In this document: positions 24,376 to 32,117 of the stretch, piece by piece | Layout: each line of letters begins with the position of its first letter | How positions within the stretch are numbered: position 1 is the stretch's first letter | NCBI RefSeq assembly: GCF_009829925.1 | Contig: NZ_SNVJ01000009.1 | Coordinates: 62,001-126,000 of the forward strand | Direction of reading: 5' to 3' | Origin: Teichococcus coralli | Lineage (GTDB): Bacteria > Pseudomonadota > Alphaproteobacteria > Acetobacterales > Acetobacteraceae | Length of the DNA stretch: 64,000 nucleotides | Made by a program: the position numbers and the translations under genes | The notes under the pieces: model-generated | The model's database searches: none | What the model was told of the DNA's origin: nothing | The model's input: only the letters and a program-made list of their open reading frames with translations

Positions 24376-26098
24376 GCAGTTTCACCCCGAAGAGGCCGCG
24401 CACGGCGGCGACGCAGACGGCGATCACCGCCACCTGGATGGTGGCGAGCGCCGCGACCATGCCGACCTCGCCCTGCACCCATTGTTGCAGCAGCGCGGTG
24501 CCGATGACCTCGCTGCCGGGCGCGAAGAGGAAGATCGCCGTGGAGTACTCCTTGAAGAAGGAGATGAAGAGGACGGTGAAGCAGCCGACCAGCGCCGGGC
24601 GCATCAGCGGCAGGACGATGCGGCGGCTGGTGGTCCACCAGTCGGCGCCCTGCACGCGGGCGGCGCGGTCGAGATCCGGGCTCACCTGCAGCAGCATGGG
24701 CGCCACGGCGCCGATGCCGGTCGGGATGAAGCGCATGGTGAAGGCGATCACCAGGATCCAGATGGAGTTGCGGATGGCCCCCAGCCCCGGCAACAGGGCG
24801 AAGGCGTAGAAGAAGCCGATGCCGGCCACGACGCCAGGCACCGCGCGCGGGAACAGCGCGAGATAATGCAGCGCGCCGCGGAAGCGGAACTCCGAACGGT
24901 GGACGATGACGGCGACGAGGCCGATCAGCGCCGTCGCCAGCGCGCCGCCGACCAGGCTGACCACGAAGGAGTTCCAGACGGCGCGGGAATAGACCGGATA
25001 GTCGAAGATGCTGGCGAAATTGCCGAGGGTCAGCACCTCGGAGATCGGGATCATCGGCGAAAGGAAGCTGGTGAAGGCGCGCAGCACCAGCATGCCGATC
25101 GGCGCGACGACGGTGGCGAGGATGTAGAGCGCGGTGAGGGCGAAGAGCGGCCAGCGCAGCGCGCCGAGGCGGAAGGGGCGGGGGCGGGTCGCCTTGCCGC
25201 CGAGGGTGATGAAGCGGCGCGTGTTGCCGAGCATGCGGTTCTGCAGCCAGACCAGGAAGCAGACCACCACCAGCATCAGCGCGGCGGCGGTGGCGACGAG
25301 GCCATGGTCCGGCCGCGGCGAGGAGACGCCGTTGTTGAACAGGAAGGTGGTGAGCACGGTGATGCCGGCGGGGTCGCCGAAGATCAGCGGCACCGAGAGC
25401 AGCTCCAGGCCGATGGTGAAGTTCAGCACGGCGCTGTAGGCGATGGCCGGCTTCATCAGCGGCAGGGTGACACGCCAGAGCGTGCGCCCGGTTCCGGCGC
25501 CGGAGACGCGCGCGGCCTCCTCCAGCGTCGGGTCGGTGAGCGTCGCCGAGGAGAGGCAGTAGATGTAGGCCAGCGGCGCCTGCGAGACGCCGGCGATGGC
25601 CGCCATGCCGCCCAAGGAATAGAGGTTCCAGGGCGCGTCGCCGAGCCACTCCGTGGGCCAGAGCAGCGTCAGGTAGCCCGAGGGGCCATAGACCGCGTAC
25701 CAGCCGAAGGAGAGCACCAGCGCCGAGAGGTAGAGCGGCCAGAGGAAAAGTTCGCCGAGCAGGCGGGAGAAGGGCAGGTCGGTGCGGCCGAACAGGATGG
25801 CGGCCACGGTGCCGACGCCCTGCGCCACCAGCGTGGTGAGCCCGGCCAGGATGGCGGTGTTGAGCAGCACCAGGCCGAAGCCGTCGGTGCGGGCGAGGCG
25901 GAGGAAGTTGCCGAGGGTGAGGTTGTAGTGCTTCTCGTAGAGGGCGCCGTCGAGCAGCGATTGCAGCAGCACCGGCAGCAGCGGCGCGATCACCAGCACA
26001 AGGACCAGCAGCGCGGTGCCGTACTGGATGGGGATTTCGCGCGGAAAGGCGGGCGGCGGGGCGGGCGCCGCCTCCGCCCGCGGCAGGGCGGCGTCCAT
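24368..26098 (-). CDS. ABC transporter permease, fused FbpB type (two permease domains)
   Basis: A 576-residue inner-membrane protein with about 12 spans and two ATPase-contact loops: EEAARVSGAGTGRTLWRVTL near residue 196 and RAARVQGADWWTTSRRIVLP near 480. This is the usual double permease of the iron(III)/2-aminoethylphosphonate/spermidine class. It lies 4 bases after the binding-protein gene and overlaps the ATPase by 8 bases. Confidence 0.92.
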   Translation of the reverse strand: MDAALPRAEAAPAPPPAFPREIPIQYGTALLVLVLVIAPLLPVLLQSLLDGALYEKHYNLTLGNFLRLARTDGFGLVLLNTAILAGLTTLVAQGVGTVAAILFGRTDLPFSRLLGELFLWPLYLSALVLSFGWYAVYGPSGYLTLLWPTEWLGDAPWNLYSLGGMAAIAGVSQAPLAYIYCLSSATLTDPTLEEAARVSGAGTGRTLWRVTLPLMKPAIAYSAVLNFTIGLELLSVPLIFGDPAGITVLTTFLFNNGVSSPRPDHGLVATAAALMLVVVCFLVWLQNRMLGNTRRFITLGGKATRPRPFRLGALRWPLFALTALYILATVVAPIGMLVLRAFTSFLSPMIPISEVLTLGNFASIFDYPVYSRAVWNSFVVSLVGGALATALIGLVAVIVHRSEFRFRGALHYLALFPRAVPGVVAGIGFFYAFALLPGLGAIRNSIWILVIAFTMRFIPTGIGAVAPMLLQVSPDLDRAARVQGADWWTTSRRIVLPLMRPALVGCFTVLFISFFKEYSTAIFLFAPGSEVIGTALLQQWVQGEVGMVAALATIQVAVIAVCVAAVRGLFGVKLHG

Positions 26099-26102
26099 CG
26101 GC

Positions 26103-27224
26103 TCAGCTCACCCCGTAGACCTGCTTCCAGCGTTCGATGAAGGGCTGGTACTGCTCCAGCATCTCGGGCTTGTAGTCGATATAGGCGATGTTCTGCTCGC
26201 CGCCGACGGCCTCGGCGATGGAGCTGTAGGTGTGGCGGATGCCGCTGCCGGGCTTGACCGCGGGGTGCGCCGGGGTGAGGCCGCCGCGGCCGAAGGCGGC
26301 CTGGCCCTCGGGCGAGGCGAGGTAGTCGATCATCAGCTTGGCGGCGTTGACGTTCTTCGCTCCCTTCGGGATGGCCATGCCGCGCAGGATGACGAGCTGG
26401 CCGTCATTCATGAAGTTCCAGCCCAGGATGCGGGCGCGCGCCGGATCGTCCAGGCGCGGCCAGAAGGTGATGGCGGAGACGAACCAGCCGGCGACGTATT
26501 CGCCCGAGGTGACCTTCTCCGTCATCGGGCCGCCGGAGCGCTCCCAGCGCGGCTGCACGGGGGCGAGCTCCTTGAACCACTCCCAGGCCTGGTCGCCGTG
26601 CTTCTGCACGAAGCCGAAATTGGCCGAGTAGCCGAAGCCGCCGTTGTGCGCGCCGTAGCTGGTGATCTTGTTGCGCCAGCGGCTCTTGTTCTCCTGCGCG
26701 AGCTGCACGAACTGCGCGAAGCTCTTGGGCTGCTGCGCCTCCGGCACCAGCATCTTGTTGAAGATGAAGACCAGCGGGTCGGAGGAGACGGTATAGACGC
26801 CGGGCCAGGGCTTGGACCAGGCGGGCCAGGCGGCGGCCTCGGGGGATTCGTAGGGCAGCACCTCGCCGCGCCGCTGGAACTCGATCCAGCCGGAGGGGTC
26901 GGCGGTGGCCAGCAGGTCGGCGGTGCGGCTGTTGGTGCCGCGCTCGGCGAGATAGCGCTCGAAAACCTCCCGCGAGTTCGGCAGGTCCAGCGTCTCGACC
27001 TTGATCTTCGGGTAGCGCTTGCTGAAGCCCTCCAGCACCGGCCGCCAGTTCTCGGCCGACATGATGGAATAGACGAGGAGGCTGCCCTCCCTCTCGCCCG
27101 CGCTGACGACGTCCTGGTAGCCCTGCGGGTAGCTGGCGGGGGCACCGGCTCCCTGGGCAAGGGCGCGGTCCGCCAGGATCAGGCCAGGAATGGCCAAGGC
27201 GGTGCGGCGACCGATCCGGATCAT
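26103..27224 (-). CDS. ABC transporter extracellular binding protein, Fe3+/AEP/polyamine type
   Basis: A 373-residue periplasmic receptor with signal peptide MIRIGRRTALAIPGLILADRA, cut after ALA. The mature start ASYPQGYQDVVSAGEREGSLLVYS and the GYSANFGFVQ and ILRGMAIPKGAKN segments fit family-1 receptors related to FutA/PhnS. The tyrosine pair that binds iron in true ferric receptors is not clear by eye. It is the first gene of a five-gene leftward operon ending in a CoA-transferase and a CitE-like lyase, and is divergent from a GntR regulator. Confidence 0.9.
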   Translation of the reverse strand: MIRIGRRTALAIPGLILADRALAQGAGAPASYPQGYQDVVSAGEREGSLLVYSIMSAENWRPVLEGFSKRYPKIKVETLDLPNSREVFERYLAERGTNSRTADLLATADPSGWIEFQRRGEVLPYESPEAAAWPAWSKPWPGVYTVSSDPLVFIFNKMLVPEAQQPKSFAQFVQLAQENKSRWRNKITSYGAHNGGFGYSANFGFVQKHGDQAWEWFKELAPVQPRWERSGGPMTEKVTSGEYVAGWFVSAITFWPRLDDPARARILGWNFMNDGQLVILRGMAIPKGAKNVNAAKLMIDYLASPEGQAAFGRGGLTPAHPAVKPGSGIRHTYSSIAEAVGGEQNIAYIDYKPEMLEQYQPFIERWKQVYGVS

Positions 27225-27293
27225 GCTGCGTTTCCTTCCCTGTCAGGGCCGGCGGCGCTTTCAGGCCTCGACCCCGGCGCGCTTTGGCGCAAT

Positions 27294-27307
27294 TATTGGC
27301 GCCAATA
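27294..27307. promoter_or_regulatory. Perfect 14-bp palindrome between divergent GntR gene and transport operon
   Basis: TATTGGCGCCAATA is a perfect dyad lying 70 bases from the binding-protein start and 59 from the gntR start. A second half-site, TTGGCGC, occurs about 10 bases to the left (27284-27290). The position and symmetry fit the operator of the adjacent GntR/FCD repressor controlling both directions. Confidence 0.65.
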
Positions 27308-27365
27308 CGCTAGGCCGGGGTCCGTCCCCGGCGCAACCCCCTTTCAGCCGGGGAACGATCACCGC

Positions 27366-28031
27366 ATGGCCCGACCCGCCCGCCCCAAGCGCCACCTCGC
27401 CGCCGAGATCGCGGCCGCCATCCGCGCCGGCGCCCATCGCTCGGGCGAGTGGCTGCGGCAGGTGGACCTGGAGGAGCGGCTGGGCGCCACGCGCTTCGAC
27501 GTGCGCGCGGCACTGGCGGAGCTGGCGCTGCGAGGGACGGTGGAGCACGTGCCGAACCGCGGCTTCCGCGTCGCGACACCGGACCGGGCGCGGCTGCGCG
27601 CCATGCTGGAGGTGCGCGCGCTGCTGGAGGCGGAGGCGGCGGTGAGCGCGCTGCCGCATATCGACGCGGCGGCGCTGCGCCTGCTGGAAGCCAAGGCGGA
27701 CGCCTTCGACCGCGCGGTGGCCGAGGGCACCATGACCGAGCAGAGCGCCACCAACCTCGACTTCCACGACACGCTCTACGGCTTCGCGCCCAACCGCGCG
27801 CTGGTGGAGGTGGCGACGGAGACGCGTGACCGTGCCCGGCTCTGGCCGCTGGTGCTCTGGCCCTCGGCGCGCGCGCTGCGGCGCAGCGCCGAGGGGCATC
27901 GCGAGATCCTGGCCGCGCTGCGGGCGCGCGACGCGGCGGCGCTGGCGGCCAGCGTGCGGGTGCATATCCTGGGCTCGGCGGCGAATGATCCGGCGCTGGA
28001 CACGGAAGGGGAGGGGGTGGCCTCGCGCTGA
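27366..28031 (+). CDS. GntR family transcriptional regulator, FCD type
   Basis: A 221-residue regulator: winged helix at about 8-70 (LAAEIAAAIRAGAHRSGEWL, then LEERLGATRFDVRAALAELALRGTVEHVPNRGF) and a helical FCD ligand domain at about 80-210 with metal-type residues in NLDFHDTLYG and EGHREILAAL. I start at ATG 27366; the longer frame upstream is antisense to the binding-protein gene. It is divergent from the five-gene ABC/CoA-transferase/lyase operon and is probably its repressor. Confidence 0.9.
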   Translation: MARPARPKRHLAAEIAAAIRAGAHRSGEWLRQVDLEERLGATRFDVRAALAELALRGTVEHVPNRGFRVATPDRARLRAMLEVRALLEAEAAVSALPHIDAAALRLLEAKADAFDRAVAEGTMTEQSATNLDFHDTLYGFAPNRALVEVATETRDRARLWPLVLWPSARALRRSAEGHREILAALRARDAAALAASVRVHILGSAANDPALDTEGEGVASR

Positions 28032-28118
28032 GGGGCGGCCTATCGTGCCGGCGCGCCCGCAGACCGCCGCGCGAAGAGTGGCCAGGGAGCGACCGGAAAC
28101 CGCCCGAGGAGACGCGCC

Positions 28119-29846
28119 ATGCATCCGCGCCCCGTCGCCGCCGCGCCGCCTGCGGGCGCGGAGGCCATTCCCGACAGCCACGGCCTCGACCTCTACCGTG
28201 CCGATCCGATGCTGGGCGCGCTGCTCGGGCTTTATCTGCCGCCCGGGTTGCGGGCGCATCTGGAACCGCATCTGGCACGTCTCGGGGCCTTGGCGGGCGG
28301 CGAGCTGGCGGCGCTGGCGGCCGAGGCGGACCGCAACCCGCCGGTGCTGCACCACCGCACCCGGCGCGGCGAGGACGTGCAGCGCATCGCCTACCACCCG
28401 GCCTATCGCGCCATGGAGCAGCTGGCCTTCGGCACGTTCGGGCTGGCGGCGATGTCGCATCGCGGCGGCGTGCTGGGCTGGCCGGAGCCGCTGCCGGCGG
28501 CGGCGAAGTATGCGCTGACCTATCTGTTCGTGCAGGCCGAGTTCGGGCTCTGCTGCCCGGTCAGCATGACCGACAGCCTGACCCGCACGCTGCGCCGCTT
28601 CGGCGACGAGGCGCTGGTGGAGCGCTACCGGGAGGCGCTGACCACGCAGGACCTCGACGCGCTGGCGCAGGGCGCGATGTTCATGACCGAGCAGGGCGCG
28701 GGGAGCGACATCGCCGCCACCGGCGTGACCGCCGCGCGGCAGCCGGACGGAAGCTGGGCGCTGAGCGGGCAGAAGTGGTTCTGCAGCAACCCGGACGCGG
28801 CGCTGGCCATGGTGCTGGCGCGGCCGGAGGAGGCGCCGCCGGGCATCAAGGGCGTCTCGCTGTTCCTGCTGCCGCGCGACCTGCCGGACGGGCGCCGCAA
28901 CAGCTACCGGATCGTCCGGCTGAAGGACAAGCTGGGCACCAGGTCCATGGCCAGCGGCGAGATCGCGCTGGAGGGCGCCACGGCCTGGCTGGTGGGCGAG
29001 CCGGGCGCGGGCATGCGGCAGATGGCCGACATGGTGAACAACTCCCGCCTCTCCAACGGCGTGCGCGCCGCCGGCATGATGCGCCGCGCCGTGACGGAGG
29101 CGCTGTTCATCGCCCATCGGCGCGTCGCCTTCGGCAAGCGGCTTGTCGAGATGCCTCTGATGCAGCGGCAACTCTGCAAGATGCTGGTGCGGGCGGAAGC
29201 GGCGCGCAGCATGGTGTTCCAGGCCGCGGCGGCGCTGACGCGCAGCGATGGCGGCGAGGCGGGCGCCTATCCGCTGCTGCGCATCCTGACGCCGCTGCTG
29301 AAGTTCCGCGCCTGCCGCGACGCGCGCAGCGTCACCGGCGATGCCATGGAGGTGCGCGGCGGCTGCGGCTACATCGAGGAATTCGCCGACGCGCGGCTGC
29401 TGCGCGACGCGCATCTCGGCTCCATCTGGGAGGGTACCAGCAACATCGTCGCGCTCGACGTGCTGCGCGCGGCGCGGCGCGAGGGCTCGCTGGCGGCGCT
29501 GGAGGGGCATCTGCAGGGAATGGAGGGCGTGGCGCAGGCGCTGCCGGAACTGCCTTCCGCCCTGCGGCGGGCGCTGCGGCTGGCTGAGGCCGCCGAGGGC
29601 GATGCGGCGCTGGCGCGGCAGGCGGCGAGTGCGCTCTACAACCTCACCGCCGCCGCCGCCATGGCCTGGGAGGCGGCGCGGCTGCCGCCCGAGCCCGGCG
29701 CGGCGCGGCTGGCGCTGGCGCGGATGGTGATGCGCCACCGCGTGCTGCCGCGCGACCCCTTGGCGGCGGAGGAGGCGATGCCGCTGCCGGCCGCGCTGCT
29801 GGCCGATCCGGCGGCGGGGCAGCCGCGCTTCGCGCAAGGCGCATAA
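28119..29846 (+). CDS. Acyl-CoA dehydrogenase family protein, AidB-like
   Basis: A 575-residue flavoprotein, longer than housekeeping acyl-CoA dehydrogenases (about 380) and similar in length and order to AidB. FAD motifs FMTEQGAGSDIAAT and GQKWFCSNPDA, the region VNNSRLSNGVRAAGMMRRA, and the catalytic Glu in GSIWEGTSNIVALD are visible. AidB proteins bind DNA and protect against alkylation, while others oxidise branched acyl-CoAs; the sequence alone does not separate these. The stop codon is inside the first unit of a 28-bp tandem repeat. A DehI-family gene follows. Confidence 0.88.
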   Translation: MHPRPVAAAPPAGAEAIPDSHGLDLYRADPMLGALLGLYLPPGLRAHLEPHLARLGALAGGELAALAAEADRNPPVLHHRTRRGEDVQRIAYHPAYRAMEQLAFGTFGLAAMSHRGGVLGWPEPLPAAAKYALTYLFVQAEFGLCCPVSMTDSLTRTLRRFGDEALVERYREALTTQDLDALAQGAMFMTEQGAGSDIAATGVTAARQPDGSWALSGQKWFCSNPDAALAMVLARPEEAPPGIKGVSLFLLPRDLPDGRRNSYRIVRLKDKLGTRSMASGEIALEGATAWLVGEPGAGMRQMADMVNNSRLSNGVRAAGMMRRAVTEALFIAHRRVAFGKRLVEMPLMQRQLCKMLVRAEAARSMVFQAAAALTRSDGGEAGAYPLLRILTPLLKFRACRDARSVTGDAMEVRGGCGYIEEFADARLLRDAHLGSIWEGTSNIVALDVLRAARREGSLAALEGHLQGMEGVAQALPELPSALRRALRLAEAAEGDAALARQAASALYNLTAAAAMAWEAARLPPEPGAARLALARMVMRHRVLPRDPLAAEEAMPLPAALLADPAAGQPRFAQGA

Positions 29847-29908
29847 CGAACAGCGCTTCGCGCAGGGCGCGTAACAAACAGCGCTTCGCGCAGGGCGCGT
29901 AACAAACA
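29825..29908 (+). repeat. Three 28-bp tandem repeats that duplicate the gene end
   Basis: Units at 29825-29852, 29853-29880 and 29881-29908. Units 2 and 3 are identical; unit 1 differs at a few bases. Each carries the codons for RFAQGA followed by TAA, so the terminal codons and stop of the acyl-CoA dehydrogenase are present three times in register. No spacers, so it is not a CRISPR array. The third unit ends just before the ribosome site (GAGGAG) of the next gene. Confidence 0.92.
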
Positions 29909-29924
29909 GCGAGGAGATGCCGAC

Positions 29925-30722
29925 ATGCCGTTCCCCGAGGTGGCCGAGGCGGAGGCGGGTGGCGAGGTTGCCCGCATCTATGCCGAACTGCGCGCGACGG
30001 CGGGCATTCCCGTGGTCAACCTGATCTGGCGGCACTTCGCGGCGTTGCCTGGCGTGCTGCCCTGGGCCTGGGCGGCGGTGCGGCCGGTGGCCGGCTCGGC
30101 GCTGCTGGCGGAGGGCACCGCGCGGCTGGAGGCGGCGGCGCTCCGCGCAGGCGGCGGCGGCGTCGCGGCCCTGCCGGTGCTGCCGGAGGAGGCGCGGGCC
30201 GTTGTGGAGATCTACAACCGCGGCAACTGCACCAACCTGCAACTGCTGACCGCGTTGCGCCGGATCCTGGCCGGCGAGGCGGCGGGCGGGGGCGAGGCGC
30301 CGGAGGCCGCGCCCGCGCCGCCGCCGCTGCCGCCAACCCCGCCCATGCCGCAGCTGGAGAGGCTGGCGCCGGCGGTGCGGGCGCAGGTCCGGGAGCTTGC
30401 CGCACTGCACGGACCGGCCGTTGCCGAGGCGGTGCCGAGCCTCTATCGCCACCTGGCGCTCTGGCCCGACCTGCTGCCGCCGCTGCACGCCACCTGCGCC
30501 GCGCTGATGGCGGACGGCACCCTGCCGCAGGGGCGGGACGCGTTGCTGGCCGAGGCGCGCGCGCTGTCCGGCCGGATGCTGCCGGCGCTGCGGCCGCCGC
30601 CGGATTTTCCGGCGGCGCAGCGGGGCGCCGTGCTGGCGGCGCTCGACACCTTCGCGGGGCAGTTGATCGCCGAGATGGCGGTGCTCGGCCTGCTTCTGCG
30701 CGCGGCCAGCCGGCGGGGCTGA
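29925..30722 (+). CDS. DehI-like (halocarboxylic acid dehalogenase family) protein
   Basis: A 265-residue helical protein with two related halves joined by a Pro-rich linker (about 125-140). The first half contains IYAELRATAGIPVVNLIWRH and EIYNRGNCTNLQLLTALR; the second contains ELAALHGPAVAEAVPSLYRH. This internal pseudo-repeat is the DehI pattern. I cannot place the catalytic Asp known from group I dehalogenases; the matching spot in the second half appears to be Leu, so dehalogenase activity is doubtful. It is probably co-transcribed with the AidB-like gene 78 bases upstream. Confidence 0.65.
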   Translation: MPFPEVAEAEAGGEVARIYAELRATAGIPVVNLIWRHFAALPGVLPWAWAAVRPVAGSALLAEGTARLEAAALRAGGGGVAALPVLPEEARAVVEIYNRGNCTNLQLLTALRRILAGEAAGGGEAPEAAPAPPPLPPTPPMPQLERLAPAVRAQVRELAALHGPAVAEAVPSLYRHLALWPDLLPPLHATCAALMADGTLPQGRDALLAEARALSGRMLPALRPPPDFPAAQRGAVLAALDTFAGQLIAEMAVLGLLLRAASRRG

Positions 30723-30745
30723 GGCGCGGCGGCCGCGGCCGCGCC
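30723..30745 (+). terminator. Hairpin after the DehI-like gene
   Basis: GGCGCGG (30723-30729) pairs with CCGCGCC (30739-30745) directly after the stop codon. No T-tract. It may end the acyl-CoA dehydrogenase/DehI transcript before the TRAP genes, which have a candidate -35 box TTGACA at 30762-30767 without a convincing -10. Confidence 0.35.
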
Positions 30746-30864
30746 CGGCGCTGCTTTGCGTTTGACACGGGCGCCGCAATCCGGAAGCCTGCCGCGCGGG
30801 GCGACGATTGTCGCAGATGCCCGGTAGAGCTTTGCAAAAAAGTAACAAGGGGAGCGGTCCAGAA

Positions 30865-32019
30865 ATGATTACCCGACGCCAGAGTCTTGCCCTGGGCGGC
30901 GCCGCGCTGCTGGCGCGCCCGGCGCTGATCGGCAGCGCCGCCGCACAGACGAAGAAGATCGAGCACCTGCCGGCGACGCAGATCTGGTCGGTCTATGACG
31001 TCGGCTCCACCGGCTATGTCGAGGCCTCGGCCATTGCCGACGCGATGGGCAAGGCCTATGGCACGCGGGTGCGGCTGCAGCCCTCCGGCACCTCGATCGG
31101 CCGCGTGCTGCCGCTGAAGCAGCGCCGCGCCAGCCATGCCTGGCTGGCCAACGAGCTCTACTTCGCCGTCGAGGGCATTTACGAGTACGCCGATCCGCAA
31201 TGGGGGCCGCAGGACTTCCGCGCCCTGTGCGGCCGCAAGAACGCCTTCTCCATCGCCGCCACCAAGGAAAGCGGCATCACCAAGCCGGAGGACCTGAAGG
31301 GCAAGCGGCTGGCTTATGTGCCCGCCAACTCCTCGGTCAACATCAAGATCGAGCCGATCCTGGCCTTCGCCGGGCTGACGCTCAACGACATGGAGATCGT
31401 GCAGTTCCCCTCCTACGGCGCCAGCCTGCGCGCGCTGATCGAGGGCCGCGCGGATGCCGCCGGCGCCGCCCCCGCCGCGGCCGTGCTGCGCGAGCTGGAG
31501 GCGAGCCCGCGCGGCATCTCCTGGGTGCAGCTCGACCCCAACAACGCCAAGGGCTGGGAGGCGGCGCGCAAGGCGGTGCCGTTCGTCGATCCCTTCGCCG
31601 AAACCATTGGTGCCGGCATGTCCGAGCAGAACCCGGTCAACGTCATGGGCTATCGCTACCCCATGGTGACGGTGAACGCCGACGCCGACCCGGACGAGGT
31701 CTTCGCCATGATGCAGGCGCTTGACCAGGGTTTCGACCTCTACAAGGACGTCAGCGCCATCATGACGCGCTGGAAGATGAGCGATGCCGGCACGCCGCCC
31801 ATGGATGCCGCCTTCCATGAGGGTGCCATCCGCTACCTGAAGAAGGCGGGCATCTGGTCCGACGCGCACCAGGGGTGGCAGGACAAGACGCTGAAGCGGC
31901 ACCAGGCGCTGCAGGCGGCCTGGAAGGAGTTCATGGCCGGTCCGGGCGGGAAGGAAAGCGGCGAGGCCTTCGAGAAGGCCTGGATGCCCGTGCGCGCCAA
32001 GGCCATCGCGTCGCTCTGA
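30865..32019 (+). CDS. TAXI family TRAP transporter solute-binding subunit
   Basis: A 384-residue periplasmic receptor. Signal peptide ITRRQSLALGGAALLARPALIGSAAAQ with a twin-arginine-like start. The mature part shows TAXI features: VYDVGSTGYVEASAIADAMGK, VRLQPSGTSIGR, DLKGKRLAYVPANSS. ATG 30865 has an AGGGGAG ribosome site; earlier in-frame ATGs would precede the signal. It feeds the fused permease 98 bases downstream, giving ion-driven import of a carboxylate or amino acid. Confidence 0.92.
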   Translation: MITRRQSLALGGAALLARPALIGSAAAQTKKIEHLPATQIWSVYDVGSTGYVEASAIADAMGKAYGTRVRLQPSGTSIGRVLPLKQRRASHAWLANELYFAVEGIYEYADPQWGPQDFRALCGRKNAFSIAATKESGITKPEDLKGKRLAYVPANSSVNIKIEPILAFAGLTLNDMEIVQFPSYGASLRALIEGRADAAGAAPAAAVLRELEASPRGISWVQLDPNNAKGWEAARKAVPFVDPFAETIGAGMSEQNPVNVMGYRYPMVTVNADADPDEVFAMMQALDQGFDLYKDVSAIMTRWKMSDAGTPPMDAAFHEGAIRYLKKAGIWSDAHQGWQDKTLKRHQALQAAWKEFMAGPGGKESGEAFEKAWMPVRAKAIASL

Positions 32020-32117
32020 AGCCCGGAGGCGGCCGGGCGGGGCGCCACCCCTGCCGGGCCACTCCGCCGGGGTGGCAGTGCCGCCCCGGCCCCCGCCATC
32101 GCTCGGGAGCCAACCGC

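Noticed and set aside
24368..26098. Two permease genes joined by a sequencing error
   Set aside because: Fused double permeases of about 570 residues are normal for the FbpB class.
29825..29908. Possible CRISPR array
   Set aside because: Only three direct units with no spacers between them, and they duplicate the end of a coding gene.
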